NCBI GenBank assembly: GCA_910586595.1
Contig: CAJUJB010000028.1
Coordinates: forward strand, 1-35,051
From: an uncultured Muribaculaceae bacterium
Lineage (GTDB): Bacteria > Bacteroidota > Bacteroidia > Bacteroidales > Muribaculaceae
Length of the DNA: 35,051 bases
Direction of reading: 5' to 3'
In this document: piece by piece, positions 24,478 to 31,839 of the stretch
Numbering within the stretch: the first letter of the stretch is position 1
Layout of the letters: each line of letters opens with the position of its first letter
The notes under the pieces: model-generated
The model's input: the letters and a program-made list of their open reading frames with translations, nothing else
What the model was told of the DNA's origin: nothing
Database searches by the model: none
Made by a program: the position numbers and the translations under genes

Positions 24478-24485
24478 CAAAACTA
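24478..24485 (-). promoter_or_regulatory. Likely -7 box of the acyl-CoA synthetase gene
   Basis: Minus-strand TAGTTTTG (TAnnTTTG) 24 nt before the chosen ATG at 24453. The -33 region overlaps the terminator hairpin of the preceding gene. Confidence 0.5.
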
Positions 24486-24520
24486 ATAAAAAATATCGGA
24501 AAACCGTAGTTCCCGATATT
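24486..24520 (-). terminator. Terminator of the outer-membrane barrel gene
   Basis: Minus-strand AATATCGG (24520-24513) pairs with CCGATATT (24499-24492), with extra TT/AA pairing inside, followed by TTTTATT. It sits directly before the -7 box of the next gene. Confidence 0.75.
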
Positions 24521-24567
24521 TATTAAACAAACCAAGAGGTTGTTTTGCTCAGATTGCGATGATATTC

Positions 24568-25248
24568 TCAGAAGTTGTAGCCTATGCTGAGGGTCAGGCG
24601 ATTCTCTTTGAAAGAGAAGTCGTCGCGATTCAGGTCGACAAGACCGAATGCTCCGGCAAGCTCCAGCTGCCATGCGCCGGCACTGATGCCGGCACCTATG
24701 CGCCAAGCAACGTCATAGCGGCGAAGATAGCCAGTCTCGGAGTCGTACATATTTTCTTTATAGGTGAATTTGCCGTCGGAGTCGTCTTCGGTAAACTTCT
24801 CGTATGCCGTAAAACCAATGGCTACTTCCGGGCCAGTGAAGACGCTGATCTTTCCGCGGTCGTAGAAGTCGAAGTGATACCCGACAGTAAGAGGAATGCG
24901 TAGGCCGGTTTTCTGTATGGTTGGATTGAAGATTGACGGTTCGTCAGCTCCGAGGATGGTCAGATCGTCGTATTTGTAAGTGTCATAATAGAATGAGAGT
25001 CCGGGCTCGAAGTAGAGATTGTCCACCAGTGGAAGGTTGTAGATGGCGCCGATGCTGATGCCTGGGCCAGAGGTGAACATTTTTATACCGATATTGTCTA
25101 AATGCCAGCTGGTGGGGAAAGTATGATCGTAAGCCACACGTATGCCCCAATAAGAATGGTTGTCTGGATTATTGAAAATTGTGCTCTGGGAACGTGCGCC
25201 AAAGGCAAGCGCAAACATAAGCAATGAGAGAGTGACGATTCGTTTCAT
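24568..25248 (-). CDS. Outer-membrane beta-barrel (porin-like) protein
   Basis: The ATG at 25248 gives 226 residues with a classic signal peptide (MKRIVTLSLLMFALAFGARSQS); the longer frame to 25347 runs through the fba terminator. The mature part shows alternating strands with repeated aromatic-rich segments (WGIRVAYDHTF, LYFEPGLSFYYDTYKYDD, IPLTVGYHFDFYDRGKISVFTGPEVAIGF, WRIGAGISAGAWQLELAGAFGL) and ends with the barrel signature RLTLSIGYNF, whose terminal Phe is recognised by the Bam complex. It resembles the small porin-family/OmpW-like barrels of Bacteroidota. The cargo or role is unknown. Confidence 0.85.
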   Translation of the reverse strand: MKRIVTLSLLMFALAFGARSQSTIFNNPDNHSYWGIRVAYDHTFPTSWHLDNIGIKMFTSGPGISIGAIYNLPLVDNLYFEPGLSFYYDTYKYDDLTILGADEPSIFNPTIQKTGLRIPLTVGYHFDFYDRGKISVFTGPEVAIGFTAYEKFTEDDSDGKFTYKENMYDSETGYLRRYDVAWRIGAGISAGAWQLELAGAFGLVDLNRDDFSFKENRLTLSIGYNF

Positions 25249-25346
25249 AGTGGTGAATGTTAATAATTGTATAACGGAGCGGCCTTCCGCATTATTGTTT
25301 CCGCCACTAAAAAATGAGGCAAACTCATTTCGATAATAAACTAACA

Positions 25347-25374
25347 AGGGGAGGCTGCGGTTGCAGTCTCCCCT
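25347..25374 (-). terminator. Terminator of fba
   Basis: AGGGGAGGCTGC (25347-25358) pairs over 12 bp (one G-U) with GCAGTCTCCCCT (25363-25374) around GGTT. On the minus strand TTGTTAGTTTATT follows. It is 26 nt past the fba stop. Confidence 0.8.
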
Positions 25375-25399
25375 CGTATTCGTTGGCTACTGAATAATA

Positions 25400-26398
25400 T
25401 TATTCAGCTTTGCCCTGGCTACCGAGCACGTTCACGATTTTGTGACGGTAGAGTTTTTCCATGTTGTCGCGAGCCGGGCCGAGGTATTTGCGGGGGTCGA
25501 ATTCGCCGGGTTTTTCAGCGAATACGCGACGGATAGCTGCGGTCATGGCAAGACGGCTGTCAGAGTCGATGTTGATTTTGCAAACGGCGCTCTTGGCAGC
25601 TTTGCGGAGCTGTTCTTCGGGGATACCGATTGCGTCGGGAAGTTTGCCACCGAACATGTTGATGGTGTCAACTTCGTCCTGAGGAACTGAAGAAGATCCG
25701 TGGAGCACGATGGGGAAGCCGGGGAGCTTGGCCATAACGGCGTCGAGCACGTCGAATGCCAGTGGCGGGGGAACGAGCTTGCCTTCTTCGTTGCGGGTGC
25801 ACTGCTCGGGAGTGAATTTGTATGCGCCGTGCGAGGTGCCGATAGAGATGGCGAGTGAGTCACAACCGGTGCGGGTGGCGAAGTCGATTACTTCTTCGGG
25901 GTCGGTGTAGGTGTGGTGGTCAGAAGAAACTTCGTCTTCAACACCTGCGAGAACGCCGAGCTCGCCTTCTACAGTTACGTCGAACTGGTGAGCGTAGTCA
26001 ACAACCTGCTTTGTGAGGGCAACGTTTTCCTCGTAGGGGAGGTGCGAGCCGTCGATCATAACCGACGAGAAGCCGCTGTCGATACAGCTCTTGCAGAGCT
26101 CGAAGCTGTCGCCGTGGTCGAGGTGAAGCACGATCTGGGGATTTTCCCAGCCGAGTTCTTTTGCATATTCAACGGCACCCTGAGCCATGTAGCGGAGAAG
26201 GGTAGCGTTGGCATAGTTACGGGCGCCTTTCGACACCTGGAGGATTACGGGAGACTTCTCTTCAGAAGCAGCTTTGATGATAGCCTGGAGCTGCTCCATG
26301 TTGTTGAAGTTGAATGCGGGGATTGCATAGCCGCCTTCGATAGCCTTCTTGAACATCTCGCGGGTGTTCACAAGGCCGAGTTCTTTATAACTTACCAT
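25400..26398 (-). CDS. fba: Class II fructose-1,6-bisphosphate aldolase
   Basis: This zinc aldolase (332 residues) splits fructose 1,6-bisphosphate into the two triose phosphates in glycolysis and runs backwards in gluconeogenesis. Class II features are visible: YAIPAFNFNNMEQLQA, LHLDHGDSFELCKSC with zinc/catalytic His and Asp, SVMIDGSHLPYEEN, VEGELGVLAGVED, GTSHGAYKF and VLHGSSSVP. The length and the long insert before the end (EEQLRKAAKSAVCKINIDSDSR) fit the Bacteroidota branch. It is monocistronic: a TAACTTTG box on the minus strand lies upstream and a strong terminator lies downstream. Confidence 0.96.
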   Translation of the reverse strand: MVSYKELGLVNTREMFKKAIEGGYAIPAFNFNNMEQLQAIIKAASEEKSPVILQVSKGARNYANATLLRYMAQGAVEYAKELGWENPQIVLHLDHGDSFELCKSCIDSGFSSVMIDGSHLPYEENVALTKQVVDYAHQFDVTVEGELGVLAGVEDEVSSDHHTYTDPEEVIDFATRTGCDSLAISIGTSHGAYKFTPEQCTRNEEGKLVPPPLAFDVLDAVMAKLPGFPIVLHGSSSVPQDEVDTINMFGGKLPDAIGIPEEQLRKAAKSAVCKINIDSDSRLAMTAAIRRVFAEKPGEFDPRKYLGPARDNMEKLYRHKIVNVLGSQGKAE

Positions 26399-26469
26399 TG
26401 TTAGATATATTATATGAGGTTTCTTGCGTTATATATATGTCTGCTGTAAGGCAGACGCTTTTTCAGCCG

Positions 26470-26477
26470 CAAAGTTA
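26470..26477 (-). promoter_or_regulatory. Likely -7 box of fba
   Basis: Minus-strand TAACTTTG, a perfect TAnnTTTG match, 71 nt before the ATG, which leaves a leader of about 65 nt. No consensus -33 box is seen at the expected distance. It is back to back with the symporter promoter. Confidence 0.55.
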
Positions 26478-26508
26478 GCAATTTTTTTGTAAAAAGGACT
26501 ACACCGTC

Positions 26509-26539
26509 TTTGATTTTACGATAATTAAGATTAATTTTG
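26509..26539 (+). promoter_or_regulatory. Promoter of the sodium symporter gene
   Basis: TTTG (26509-26512), 19 nt spacer, TAATTTTG (26532-26539). Both boxes match consensus; the ATG is 33 nt downstream. Confidence 0.82.
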
Positions 26540-26571
26540 CCGCTCTATTCCAATATTGTAGTTCTTACACT

Positions 26572-27942
26572 ATGTCATCAAAAACAGAATTCGGAACCAA
26601 GCTCGGTCTTATAGCGGCGACCGTAGGGTCTGCTATAGGCTTAGGTAATGTCTGGCGTTTCCCGGCTGAAACTCAGATGAATGGAGGTGCAGCCTTCCTG
26701 CTGCTATATATATTGTGTGTGCTTGCATTGGGCATACCGGTGATGCTCGCGGAGTTTTCTCTCGGTCGTGGCGGTCGCTCGGATGCAGTAGGCGTATTCC
26801 GCCGTCTGTCGCCAGGCAAAGGCTGGTGGATTGCGGGTGTGTTTGCCGTGCTTGCTTCGTACTTGATCATATGTTATTATATGGTCGTGGCAGGCTGGAC
26901 GCTCGAGTATCTCTTCGAGAGTATTGGCGGCGGCTTATACGACTCACTCTATTCAGGCGAGCCTGCGGAGGCATTGCGTGGCACATTCCCGGCCAAAATG
27001 GATGATTACGTAAGCTCAGACCTCAGGCCGCTGATGTTTACCTTTATAATGATAGGCGTGAATATAGCGGTGTTGCTCGGTGGAGTGAAGAAAGGAATAG
27101 AGAATCTGTCGAATGTGCTCATGCCGGTGCTGTTCGTCATCCTTATAGCCATGTGCTTCGTCTCTTTGAGCCTCCCTGATGCGGGAGAGGGTGTGGCTTA
27201 CTTCCTTGATCCGGATTTTTCAAAGATTACTCCGCGAGTTGTGATCAATGCGCTTGGCCAGGCCTTCTTCAGCCTTAGTCTCGGCATGGGTATTCTGATC
27301 ACCTATTCGTCGTATTATCCTGCCGATACCCGCTTGGTGCGTACGTCGGTTATTGTATCGTTGCTCAGTCTGCTGGTGGCGGTGCTTATGGGTTTGATTA
27401 TTTTCCCGGCTGTGAAAAGCTTCGGCCTTGACCGTGAACCTCTTGAAGGAGCTACGCTTGTATTTGTCACCCTACCCGAGGTATTTGCCCAGCTTCCCTG
27501 GCCGCGCTTGTGGTCTTCACTCTTCTTCCTCCTTCTTCTTGTGGCTGCCCTTACGTCGACAGTTTCGATTGCTGAGGTGTCGGTGGCGATGATGCAAGAC
27601 CGGTTCAAGATGAGTCGCCGGCGTGCGGTTCTAACGGTGATGTTGCCCCTGCTCGTTTTCAGTTCGGCCTGCTCGCTGTCGTTCGGCAGCTTGTCGGATA
27701 TGAAGATTTTCGGCCTTACAATCTTTGATTTGCTTGACACGTTCACCACCGACATTCTGCTGCCTGTAGTATCGATTGCAGTATGTATATATATGGGGTG
27801 GTTCGCTCCAAAAGGCTTGTTGACTGATGAGTTGAGCAATCATGGTGCGCTTCATTCGCGCTGGACGGGCCCTGTGTTGTTCATTATCCGGTATATCGCT
27901 CCGGTGATGATTGCCCTTATTCTCATCTTTAATTATATCTGA
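26572..27942 (+). CDS. Sodium-dependent transporter, NSS (SNF) family
   Basis: The 456-residue protein has the LeuT-fold NSS pattern with about 11-12 membrane helices. The first helix carries the signature LGLIAATVGSAIGLGNVWRFP, where the unwound section binds Na+ and substrate, followed by NGGAAFLLLYILCVLALGIPVMLAEFSLGRGGR. Later segments LGQAFFSLSLGMGILITYSSY (TM6) and LTSTVSIAEVSVAMMQD (TM8) also fit. Bacterial members import amino acids with Na+; the substrate cannot be read here. It has its own consensus promoter, and the next small gene begins 4 nt after its stop. Confidence 0.94.
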   Translation: MSSKTEFGTKLGLIAATVGSAIGLGNVWRFPAETQMNGGAAFLLLYILCVLALGIPVMLAEFSLGRGGRSDAVGVFRRLSPGKGWWIAGVFAVLASYLIICYYMVVAGWTLEYLFESIGGGLYDSLYSGEPAEALRGTFPAKMDDYVSSDLRPLMFTFIMIGVNIAVLLGGVKKGIENLSNVLMPVLFVILIAMCFVSLSLPDAGEGVAYFLDPDFSKITPRVVINALGQAFFSLSLGMGILITYSSYYPADTRLVRTSVIVSLLSLLVAVLMGLIIFPAVKSFGLDREPLEGATLVFVTLPEVFAQLPWPRLWSSLFFLLLLVAALTSTVSIAEVSVAMMQDRFKMSRRRAVLTVMLPLLVFSSACSLSFGSLSDMKIFGLTIFDLLDTFTTDILLPVVSIAVCIYMGWFAPKGLLTDELSNHGALHSRWTGPVLFIIRYIAPVMIALILIFNYI

Positions 27943-27946
27943 TGTC

Positions 27947-28243
27947 ATGGCTGCCCCTGATCGTAAGAAACTAATCCTTGAGGTGCTATGCGCGGGCTTG
28001 ATTGTGGGTTGTGCGCTTGCCCTCCGGATGTGTGTCTACGAGAAAGGGCACAATCAGCCGCACTCCTCTCTGGCTCGAGGCACCGACTCGACTCTTGTTA
28101 TGAAGATCGACTCAGTGGAGCGGGCGGCAGATCTGCGGCAGAAAGAGAAAAAGAAGGCCGACTCTTTGAAAAAGACGAAGAAGGATAAAAAAAGACCGGC
28201 AAGCCGCGATTTCCTTGGCGAGCCGGTGTCGAGTGGCAATTGA
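27947..28243 (+). CDS. Small Lys-rich single-pass membrane protein
   Basis: The 98-residue protein starts at the ATG at 27947, 4 nt past the symporter stop; an in-frame ATG at 27911 lies inside the symporter and is unlikely. It has one hydrophobic segment (KLILEVLCAGLIVGCALALRMCVY, about residues 8-30) and a hydrophilic tail with a run of Lys and Arg (RQKEKKKADSLKKTKKDKKR). I do not recognise a family. Tight coupling to the symporter suggests it could be an accessory to it; nothing in the sequence proves this. Similar tails occur in many small Bacteroidota membrane proteins. Confidence 0.6.
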   Translation: MAAPDRKKLILEVLCAGLIVGCALALRMCVYEKGHNQPHSSLARGTDSTLVMKIDSVERAADLRQKEKKKADSLKKTKKDKKRPASRDFLGEPVSSGN

Positions 28244-28248
28244 GTCGA

Positions 28249-28845
28249 TCAGTCGATCGCATTGTCGCCGCCGTATTGGCGAAGATATTCGTCGCAAGTC
28301 AGCGATAACTCGTCGTACCATTCATCGCCGAAGCGGCGGCGCAGAGGCCCTTCCAGGAAACGATATGCTCTGAGCCCTTTGGCGCGCCCGAGCACCTCCG
28401 CAGCCTTGCATATCTTCCACCGGTGAAAGTTGACAGCGGTGAATGAATCATATTTTTTCAGCCGGACAGGGTACAGATGGCAGGATATGGGTTTGTAATA
28501 GTCAATCCGTCCTTGCCGGAATGCACGCTCGATGGCGCATATCCATCCTCCGTTCTCGTCCAGTGTTGAGAATACACAGTTGCCTCCTTCTACAAGCGAT
28601 GTCACCTCGTCGCCCTCGACATCGGTGTAACTTACGCCTGTAGTTTCTATCTCGCGTTGAGCGGCTGGGAGGAGGTCATTCCATATTTCGGGTAAAATGC
28701 GGCGGAGCTCATCGGCCTCGCCTGCTTCGAGTGGGGCACCGGCATCACCTTCAAGGCAACAGGCACCTTTGCATGCGTCGAGGTCGCAGCAGAAAAAACG
28801 TTCGGCGAGATCGAGGCTCACCAGGGTATCTTGAATCTGAAGCAT
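28249..28845 (-). CDS. DUF3109 family cysteine-rich protein
   Basis: The 198-residue protein carries a cluster of cysteines (FCCDLDACKGACCLEGD, residues 18-34) and further cysteines in GGNCVF, WICAIERAF, ISCHLYPVR, WKICKAA and LTCDEYL. This spacing matches the Bacteroidota DUF3109 family and resembles the YkgJ/CxxCxxCC type of metal- or Fe-S-binding proteins. Function is unknown. It is the last gene of the ung-plug-DUF3109 group, 12 nt after the plug gene. Confidence 0.85.
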   Translation of the reverse strand: MLQIQDTLVSLDLAERFFCCDLDACKGACCLEGDAGAPLEAGEADELRRILPEIWNDLLPAAQREIETTGVSYTDVEGDEVTSLVEGGNCVFSTLDENGGWICAIERAFRQGRIDYYKPISCHLYPVRLKKYDSFTAVNFHRWKICKAAEVLGRAKGLRAYRFLEGPLRRRFGDEWYDELSLTCDEYLRQYGGDNAID

Positions 28846-28857
28846 GGTTGTACGTGA

Positions 28858-30120
28858 TTAAATGTCGGATGATGTGGTGGCAGAGCCTATGAGACGGTCA
28901 TAGCGTTCACCCCGTCGACGGTGATATACGCGGACGTTATATTCGTTGACTGTCTGGTATTTGTCTCCCTCAATAGCGGAGGTATATCCTCTTTTGGCTC
29001 CTGGAGGCACGATAAGATATTGGTAGTTGTAGGCACCTTGTTTCAGCAGCATTGCGCGTTCGTACCGACCGGTGGCGTGATTGTAAAACAGACGCGAGTT
29101 GTCGTCGAACCGGCGCTGTACGAAATCTCCGTCGAGAAATATCATTGCACCAGGCGTCTCCGGGTAGTCGAGCGAGAAATGCACCACTCCGTAGTCGGCT
29201 TCCAGGTCACTCTCCTGCGAGTTGTATTCGCGTATGAAATAGCGTCCATGCTGAGTCTGGTCGTAGCTATAGGGTTCGTCGGCGCGTGATTGGTCGAGAT
29301 ACAGAACATAGTGGTAATACGGATCGAAGTATTCGATATGATCCACCCCCATACCGGGGTACTGTTCGTTGACAATCTCGAAACGGCGGTATTCGTTGCC
29401 GGCATCGAAGATCAAGGGTTGTTGATGCTCGAAAATCACCTTAGATCCGCTTGCCCTGAGAGGTTGGCGGAAGGCAACCTCAGAATCAAGACGGCCATTC
29501 TGTCCTGCAATCACAATGAGGTCATTGAAAGGATCGTCTACCATCGCACGCTCGGTGTCGACTACAATTGATAGTTGCTGGTGCGATTTGTTGTAGTCGA
29601 TGTCGGTCTGTGAGGCCGCAGTAACTGATACGGGCACTGTCGCTTCGCTGACCATAAACCTGACTTGGATAATGGTAGAGTCGGGGTCGCTCTCCGGATA
29701 TATCTTAAGCAGATAGTTGCCTGACAATTTTGGCGCGACCTGCTCGTTGGGGATGGAGAGGGAATAATGGACATAATGTACCAGCGTAGCCCTTGAGAAA
29801 TCGTAATCGTCGATGGTGCCTTCATTGAATCCGTCGAGAAATTCGCTGTCTACAAGGCCCGATGGGCGCCAGGTCGCCGAGCAATGGGTGAGGGAATACC
29901 GGAAATATTCACGGTCTTCGGCGAGGTGATCGAAGGAAATATTGATGCGGTCGTCGGTGTTGAGCACGACGATTGGCTGGGCAAAGTCATCACCCTCAAC
30001 TCTTACCTGAAGCGATTTTATGCGTTCGTCGAAGACGCCTGTCATAGTGTCGGGCGCCCTCTGGGCTACTGTTGCAATGGCCGACGCAGCCAACACAAAC
30101 AGAAATATTAATCGTCTCAT
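28858..30120 (-). CDS. DUF5103 protein (type IX secretion plug-type)
   Basis: I start at the ATG at 30120 (MRRLIFLFVLAASAIATVAQ), which gives an ATGA overlap with ung; an ATG two codons upstream is also possible. The 420-residue protein has a signal peptide and a beta-rich mature part (IKSLQVRVEGDDFAQPIVVLN, INISFDHLAEDREYFRYSLTHCSATWRPSGL, FNEGTIDDYDFSRATLVHYVHYSLSIPNE) that I recognise as the DUF5103 family. That family includes the Plug protein that closes the SprA translocon of the type IX secretion system in Flavobacterium. Members also occur where no T9SS is known; no other T9SS gene is in this window, so a plug role is not proven. Confidence 0.8.
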   Translation of the reverse strand: MRRLIFLFVLAASAIATVAQRAPDTMTGVFDERIKSLQVRVEGDDFAQPIVVLNTDDRINISFDHLAEDREYFRYSLTHCSATWRPSGLVDSEFLDGFNEGTIDDYDFSRATLVHYVHYSLSIPNEQVAPKLSGNYLLKIYPESDPDSTIIQVRFMVSEATVPVSVTAASQTDIDYNKSHQQLSIVVDTERAMVDDPFNDLIVIAGQNGRLDSEVAFRQPLRASGSKVIFEHQQPLIFDAGNEYRRFEIVNEQYPGMGVDHIEYFDPYYHYVLYLDQSRADEPYSYDQTQHGRYFIREYNSQESDLEADYGVVHFSLDYPETPGAMIFLDGDFVQRRFDDNSRLFYNHATGRYERAMLLKQGAYNYQYLIVPPGAKRGYTSAIEGDKYQTVNEYNVRVYHRRRGERYDRLIGSATTSSDI

Positions 30121-30782
30121 AGCCATTTTATAGGTTCTATGCCGTTGGCGATAAGATAGTCGTTGGCCTTACTGAAATGGCGGTTGCCGAAGAAGCCGCG
30201 GTGAGCAGAAAGGGGCGAGGGGTGAGGAGACGTAAGCACTAAGTGGCGCGAGCGGTCGATCAGAGCGCCCTTGCGTATTGCATATGAGCCCCAAAGAAGA
30301 AAGACCACGTGCTCGCGTCCGCGGTTGATGGCATCGATCACAGCATCGGTAAAGGTTTCCCATCCTTTGCCTTGATGAGATCCGGCCTGGTGTTCTTCTA
30401 CTGTCAAAGTGGAGTTAAGCAGTAATACTCCTTGTTCGGCCAGGTATGAGAGATCTCCCGAGGCAGGAATCTGGCCACCGAGATCTGAGGCCATTTCCTT
30501 GAATATATTGACGAGCGAGGGTGGCATCTGCACACCTGGAGGAACTGAAAAACACATGCCGTTGGCCTGCCCAGGGCCATGGTAGGGATCCTGCCCGAGA
30601 ATAACAACTTTTACTTTGTCGAAAGGACAGGCGTCGAAGGCCGCGAATATGCGCGAAGGCGCCGGATAGACCTGAGTCTGGCCATATCTGGTGCGGACAA
30701 ATTGCGTAAGCTCTTCAAAATAAGGCGAATCAAACTGCTGCGCAAGCGGGGCTTGCCAGCTGGGGTCTATCTTGACTTTCAT
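30117..30782 (-). CDS. ung: Uracil-DNA glycosylase, family 1
   Basis: Ung removes uracil from DNA as the first step of base excision repair. The 221-residue protein has the full active site: GQDPYHGPGQANGMCFS with the water-activating D65 and the Y67/H68 pocket, the uracil-binding LLNSTLTVE (N123), and the H187 loop SPHPSPLSAHRGFFGNRHFSKAN. Length is normal. It is the first gene of a three-gene minus-strand unit with no functional link to the genes behind it. A TAGTTTTG box on the minus strand lies 20 nt upstream of its ATG and sits within the tRNA promoter. Confidence 0.96.
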   Translation of the reverse strand: MKVKIDPSWQAPLAQQFDSPYFEELTQFVRTRYGQTQVYPAPSRIFAAFDACPFDKVKVVILGQDPYHGPGQANGMCFSVPPGVQMPPSLVNIFKEMASDLGGQIPASGDLSYLAEQGVLLLNSTLTVEEHQAGSHQGKGWETFTDAVIDAINRGREHVVFLLWGSYAIRKGALIDRSRHLVLTSPHPSPLSAHRGFFGNRHFSKANDYLIANGIEPIKWL

Positions 30783-30797
30783 AAATTCCTTTTTTCT

Positions 30798-30829
30798 TTT
30801 GCAAAACTACAAAAAAAGAATTACTTTTG
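30798..30829 (+). promoter_or_regulatory. Promoter of tRNA-Arg
   Basis: TTTG (30798-30801), 20 nt spacer, TACTTTTG (30822-30829). Both boxes match the Bacteroidota consensus and transcription should begin just before the tRNA at 30851. Confidence 0.78.
30802..30809 (-). promoter_or_regulatory. Likely -7 box of ung
   Basis: Minus-strand TAGTTTTG (TAnnTTTG), 20 nt before the ung ATG. It lies within the spacer of the plus-strand tRNA promoter, so the two promoters overlap. Confidence 0.5.
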
Positions 30830-30850
30830 CACCTGCAAATGCAATTAAAC

Positions 30851-30922
30851 GTCTCCGTAGTTCAATGGATAGAATATTGGATTCCGGTTCCAACGATTGG
30901 GGTTCGACTCCCCACGGGGATA
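30851..30922 (+). tRNA. tRNA-Arg (anticodon CCG)
   Basis: The cloverleaf folds by eye: acceptor GTCTCCG with CGGGGAT, D-stem GTTC with GAAT, anticodon stem TTGGA with TCCAA around loop TTCCGGT (anticodon CCG, reading CGG codons), a 4-nt variable loop CGAT, and T-arm TGGGG-TTCGACT-CCCCA. The discriminator base is A at 30922. The first pair is G-U. No CCA is encoded, so it must be added later. A terminator follows 5 nt after the end. Confidence 0.93.
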
Positions 30923-30927
30923 CTCAG

Positions 30928-30959
30928 CGGCTGTCTCGGGATTGAGATGGCCGTTTTTT
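30928..30959 (+). terminator. Terminator of tRNA-Arg
   Basis: CGGCTGTCTC (30928-30937) pairs over 10 bp, two of them G-U, with GAGATGGCCG (30944-30953), followed by T6 (30954-30959). Confidence 0.9.
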
Positions 30960-31016
30960 ATTGCTGAGCGATGAAAACTTTTTTGTAAAACTTTTCGTAG
31001 GTTGCTTGTGTTTACG

Positions 31017-31024
31017 TAATTTTG
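31017..31024 (+). promoter_or_regulatory. Likely -7 box of the hydrolase-MurF-Ddl operon
   Basis: TAATTTTG matches TAnnTTTG, 20 nt before the ATG at 31045; TTTTC at 30992-30996 is an imperfect -33 element at a 20-nt distance. Confidence 0.5.
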
Positions 31025-31044
31025 TAGGAATTTTGAGATTCTTC

Positions 31045-31818
31045 ATGGAACAGACAATTGACATCGACGGCGTGACCCTGCGCTACGACACCGAGGGCTC
31101 GGGCCCCCGGGCAGTAATAGTAATGCACGGGTGGGGATGCAAAGCCTCTACCGTGGCTCTTCTGGCCCAGGCTGCCGGTGGCGCCGGCACAACAGTCTAC
31201 AATCTGGATCTGCCCGGATTCGGAGCTTCTACCGAGCCTGCCGATGTGTGGGGCGTGGAGCGCTATACAGCATGTATAGAGGAGTTCGTCAGGCGTCATG
31301 GTATAGAGCGTCCGTCGCTGATAGGCCATTCGTTTGGTGGACGCATCGGTATTTTATATGCATCGCGGAATGTGGTTGATAAGCTTATTCTTGTCGACTC
31401 TGCCGGCATCAAGCCACGTCGCAGTCTGAAATACTATGTGAAGGTATATTCGTTCAAGACAGCCAAGCGCATATTGCCTTTACTGGTGGGGCGCCGCAAG
31501 GCAGAGGAGATTGTCGAGCGTATGCGCGGCAAAGCCGGTTCGTCGGACTATGCTGGTGCGTCGCCAAAGATGCGGGCTATCATGAGCCGTGTTGTAAACG
31601 AAGATCTGACCGACCGCTTACCCTTGATCAAGGCCCCTACCTTGCTTATCTGGGGCGAGAAAGACACTGCCACGCCAATGCGCGACGCGCGCACGATGGA
31701 GCGCCTTATTCCCGATGCCGGGCTCGTAAGCTATCCTGAGGCCGGCCACTATTCGTTTCTTGACCGCCCCGGTCAGACTCAGGCAGTGATCCGCTCGTTC
31801 CTGAATCCCGACAAATAA
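31045..31818 (+). CDS. Alpha/beta fold hydrolase
   Basis: I use the ATG at 31045; the open frame up to 30961 crosses the putative promoter and starts next to the tRNA terminator. The 257-residue protein has a complete catalytic triad: S96 in the nucleophile elbow LIGHSFGGRIG, D207 in IWGEKDTATP and H235 in EAGHYSFLD, plus the oxyanion region MHGWGCKAS. There is no signal peptide, so it acts in the cytoplasm. The substrate is not readable. It is the first gene of an operon with a membrane-bound MurF-like ligase (21-nt gap) and a D-Ala-D-Ala ligase-like enzyme, suggesting it acts on an intermediate or product of that pathway, for example as an esterase, thioesterase or amidase. Confidence 0.85.
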   Translation: MEQTIDIDGVTLRYDTEGSGPRAVIVMHGWGCKASTVALLAQAAGGAGTTVYNLDLPGFGASTEPADVWGVERYTACIEEFVRRHGIERPSLIGHSFGGRIGILYASRNVVDKLILVDSAGIKPRRSLKYYVKVYSFKTAKRILPLLVGRRKAEEIVERMRGKAGSSDYAGASPKMRAIMSRVVNEDLTDRLPLIKAPTLLIWGEKDTATPMRDARTMERLIPDAGLVSYPEAGHYSFLDRPGQTQAVIRSFLNPDK

Positions 31819-31839
31819 TAATCAATAATAACAGCATAA

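Noticed and set aside
30961..31044. Longer N-terminus of the alpha/beta hydrolase
   Set aside because: It starts next to the tRNA terminator and would cover the likely -7 box; the hydrolase fold begins at the ATG at 31045.
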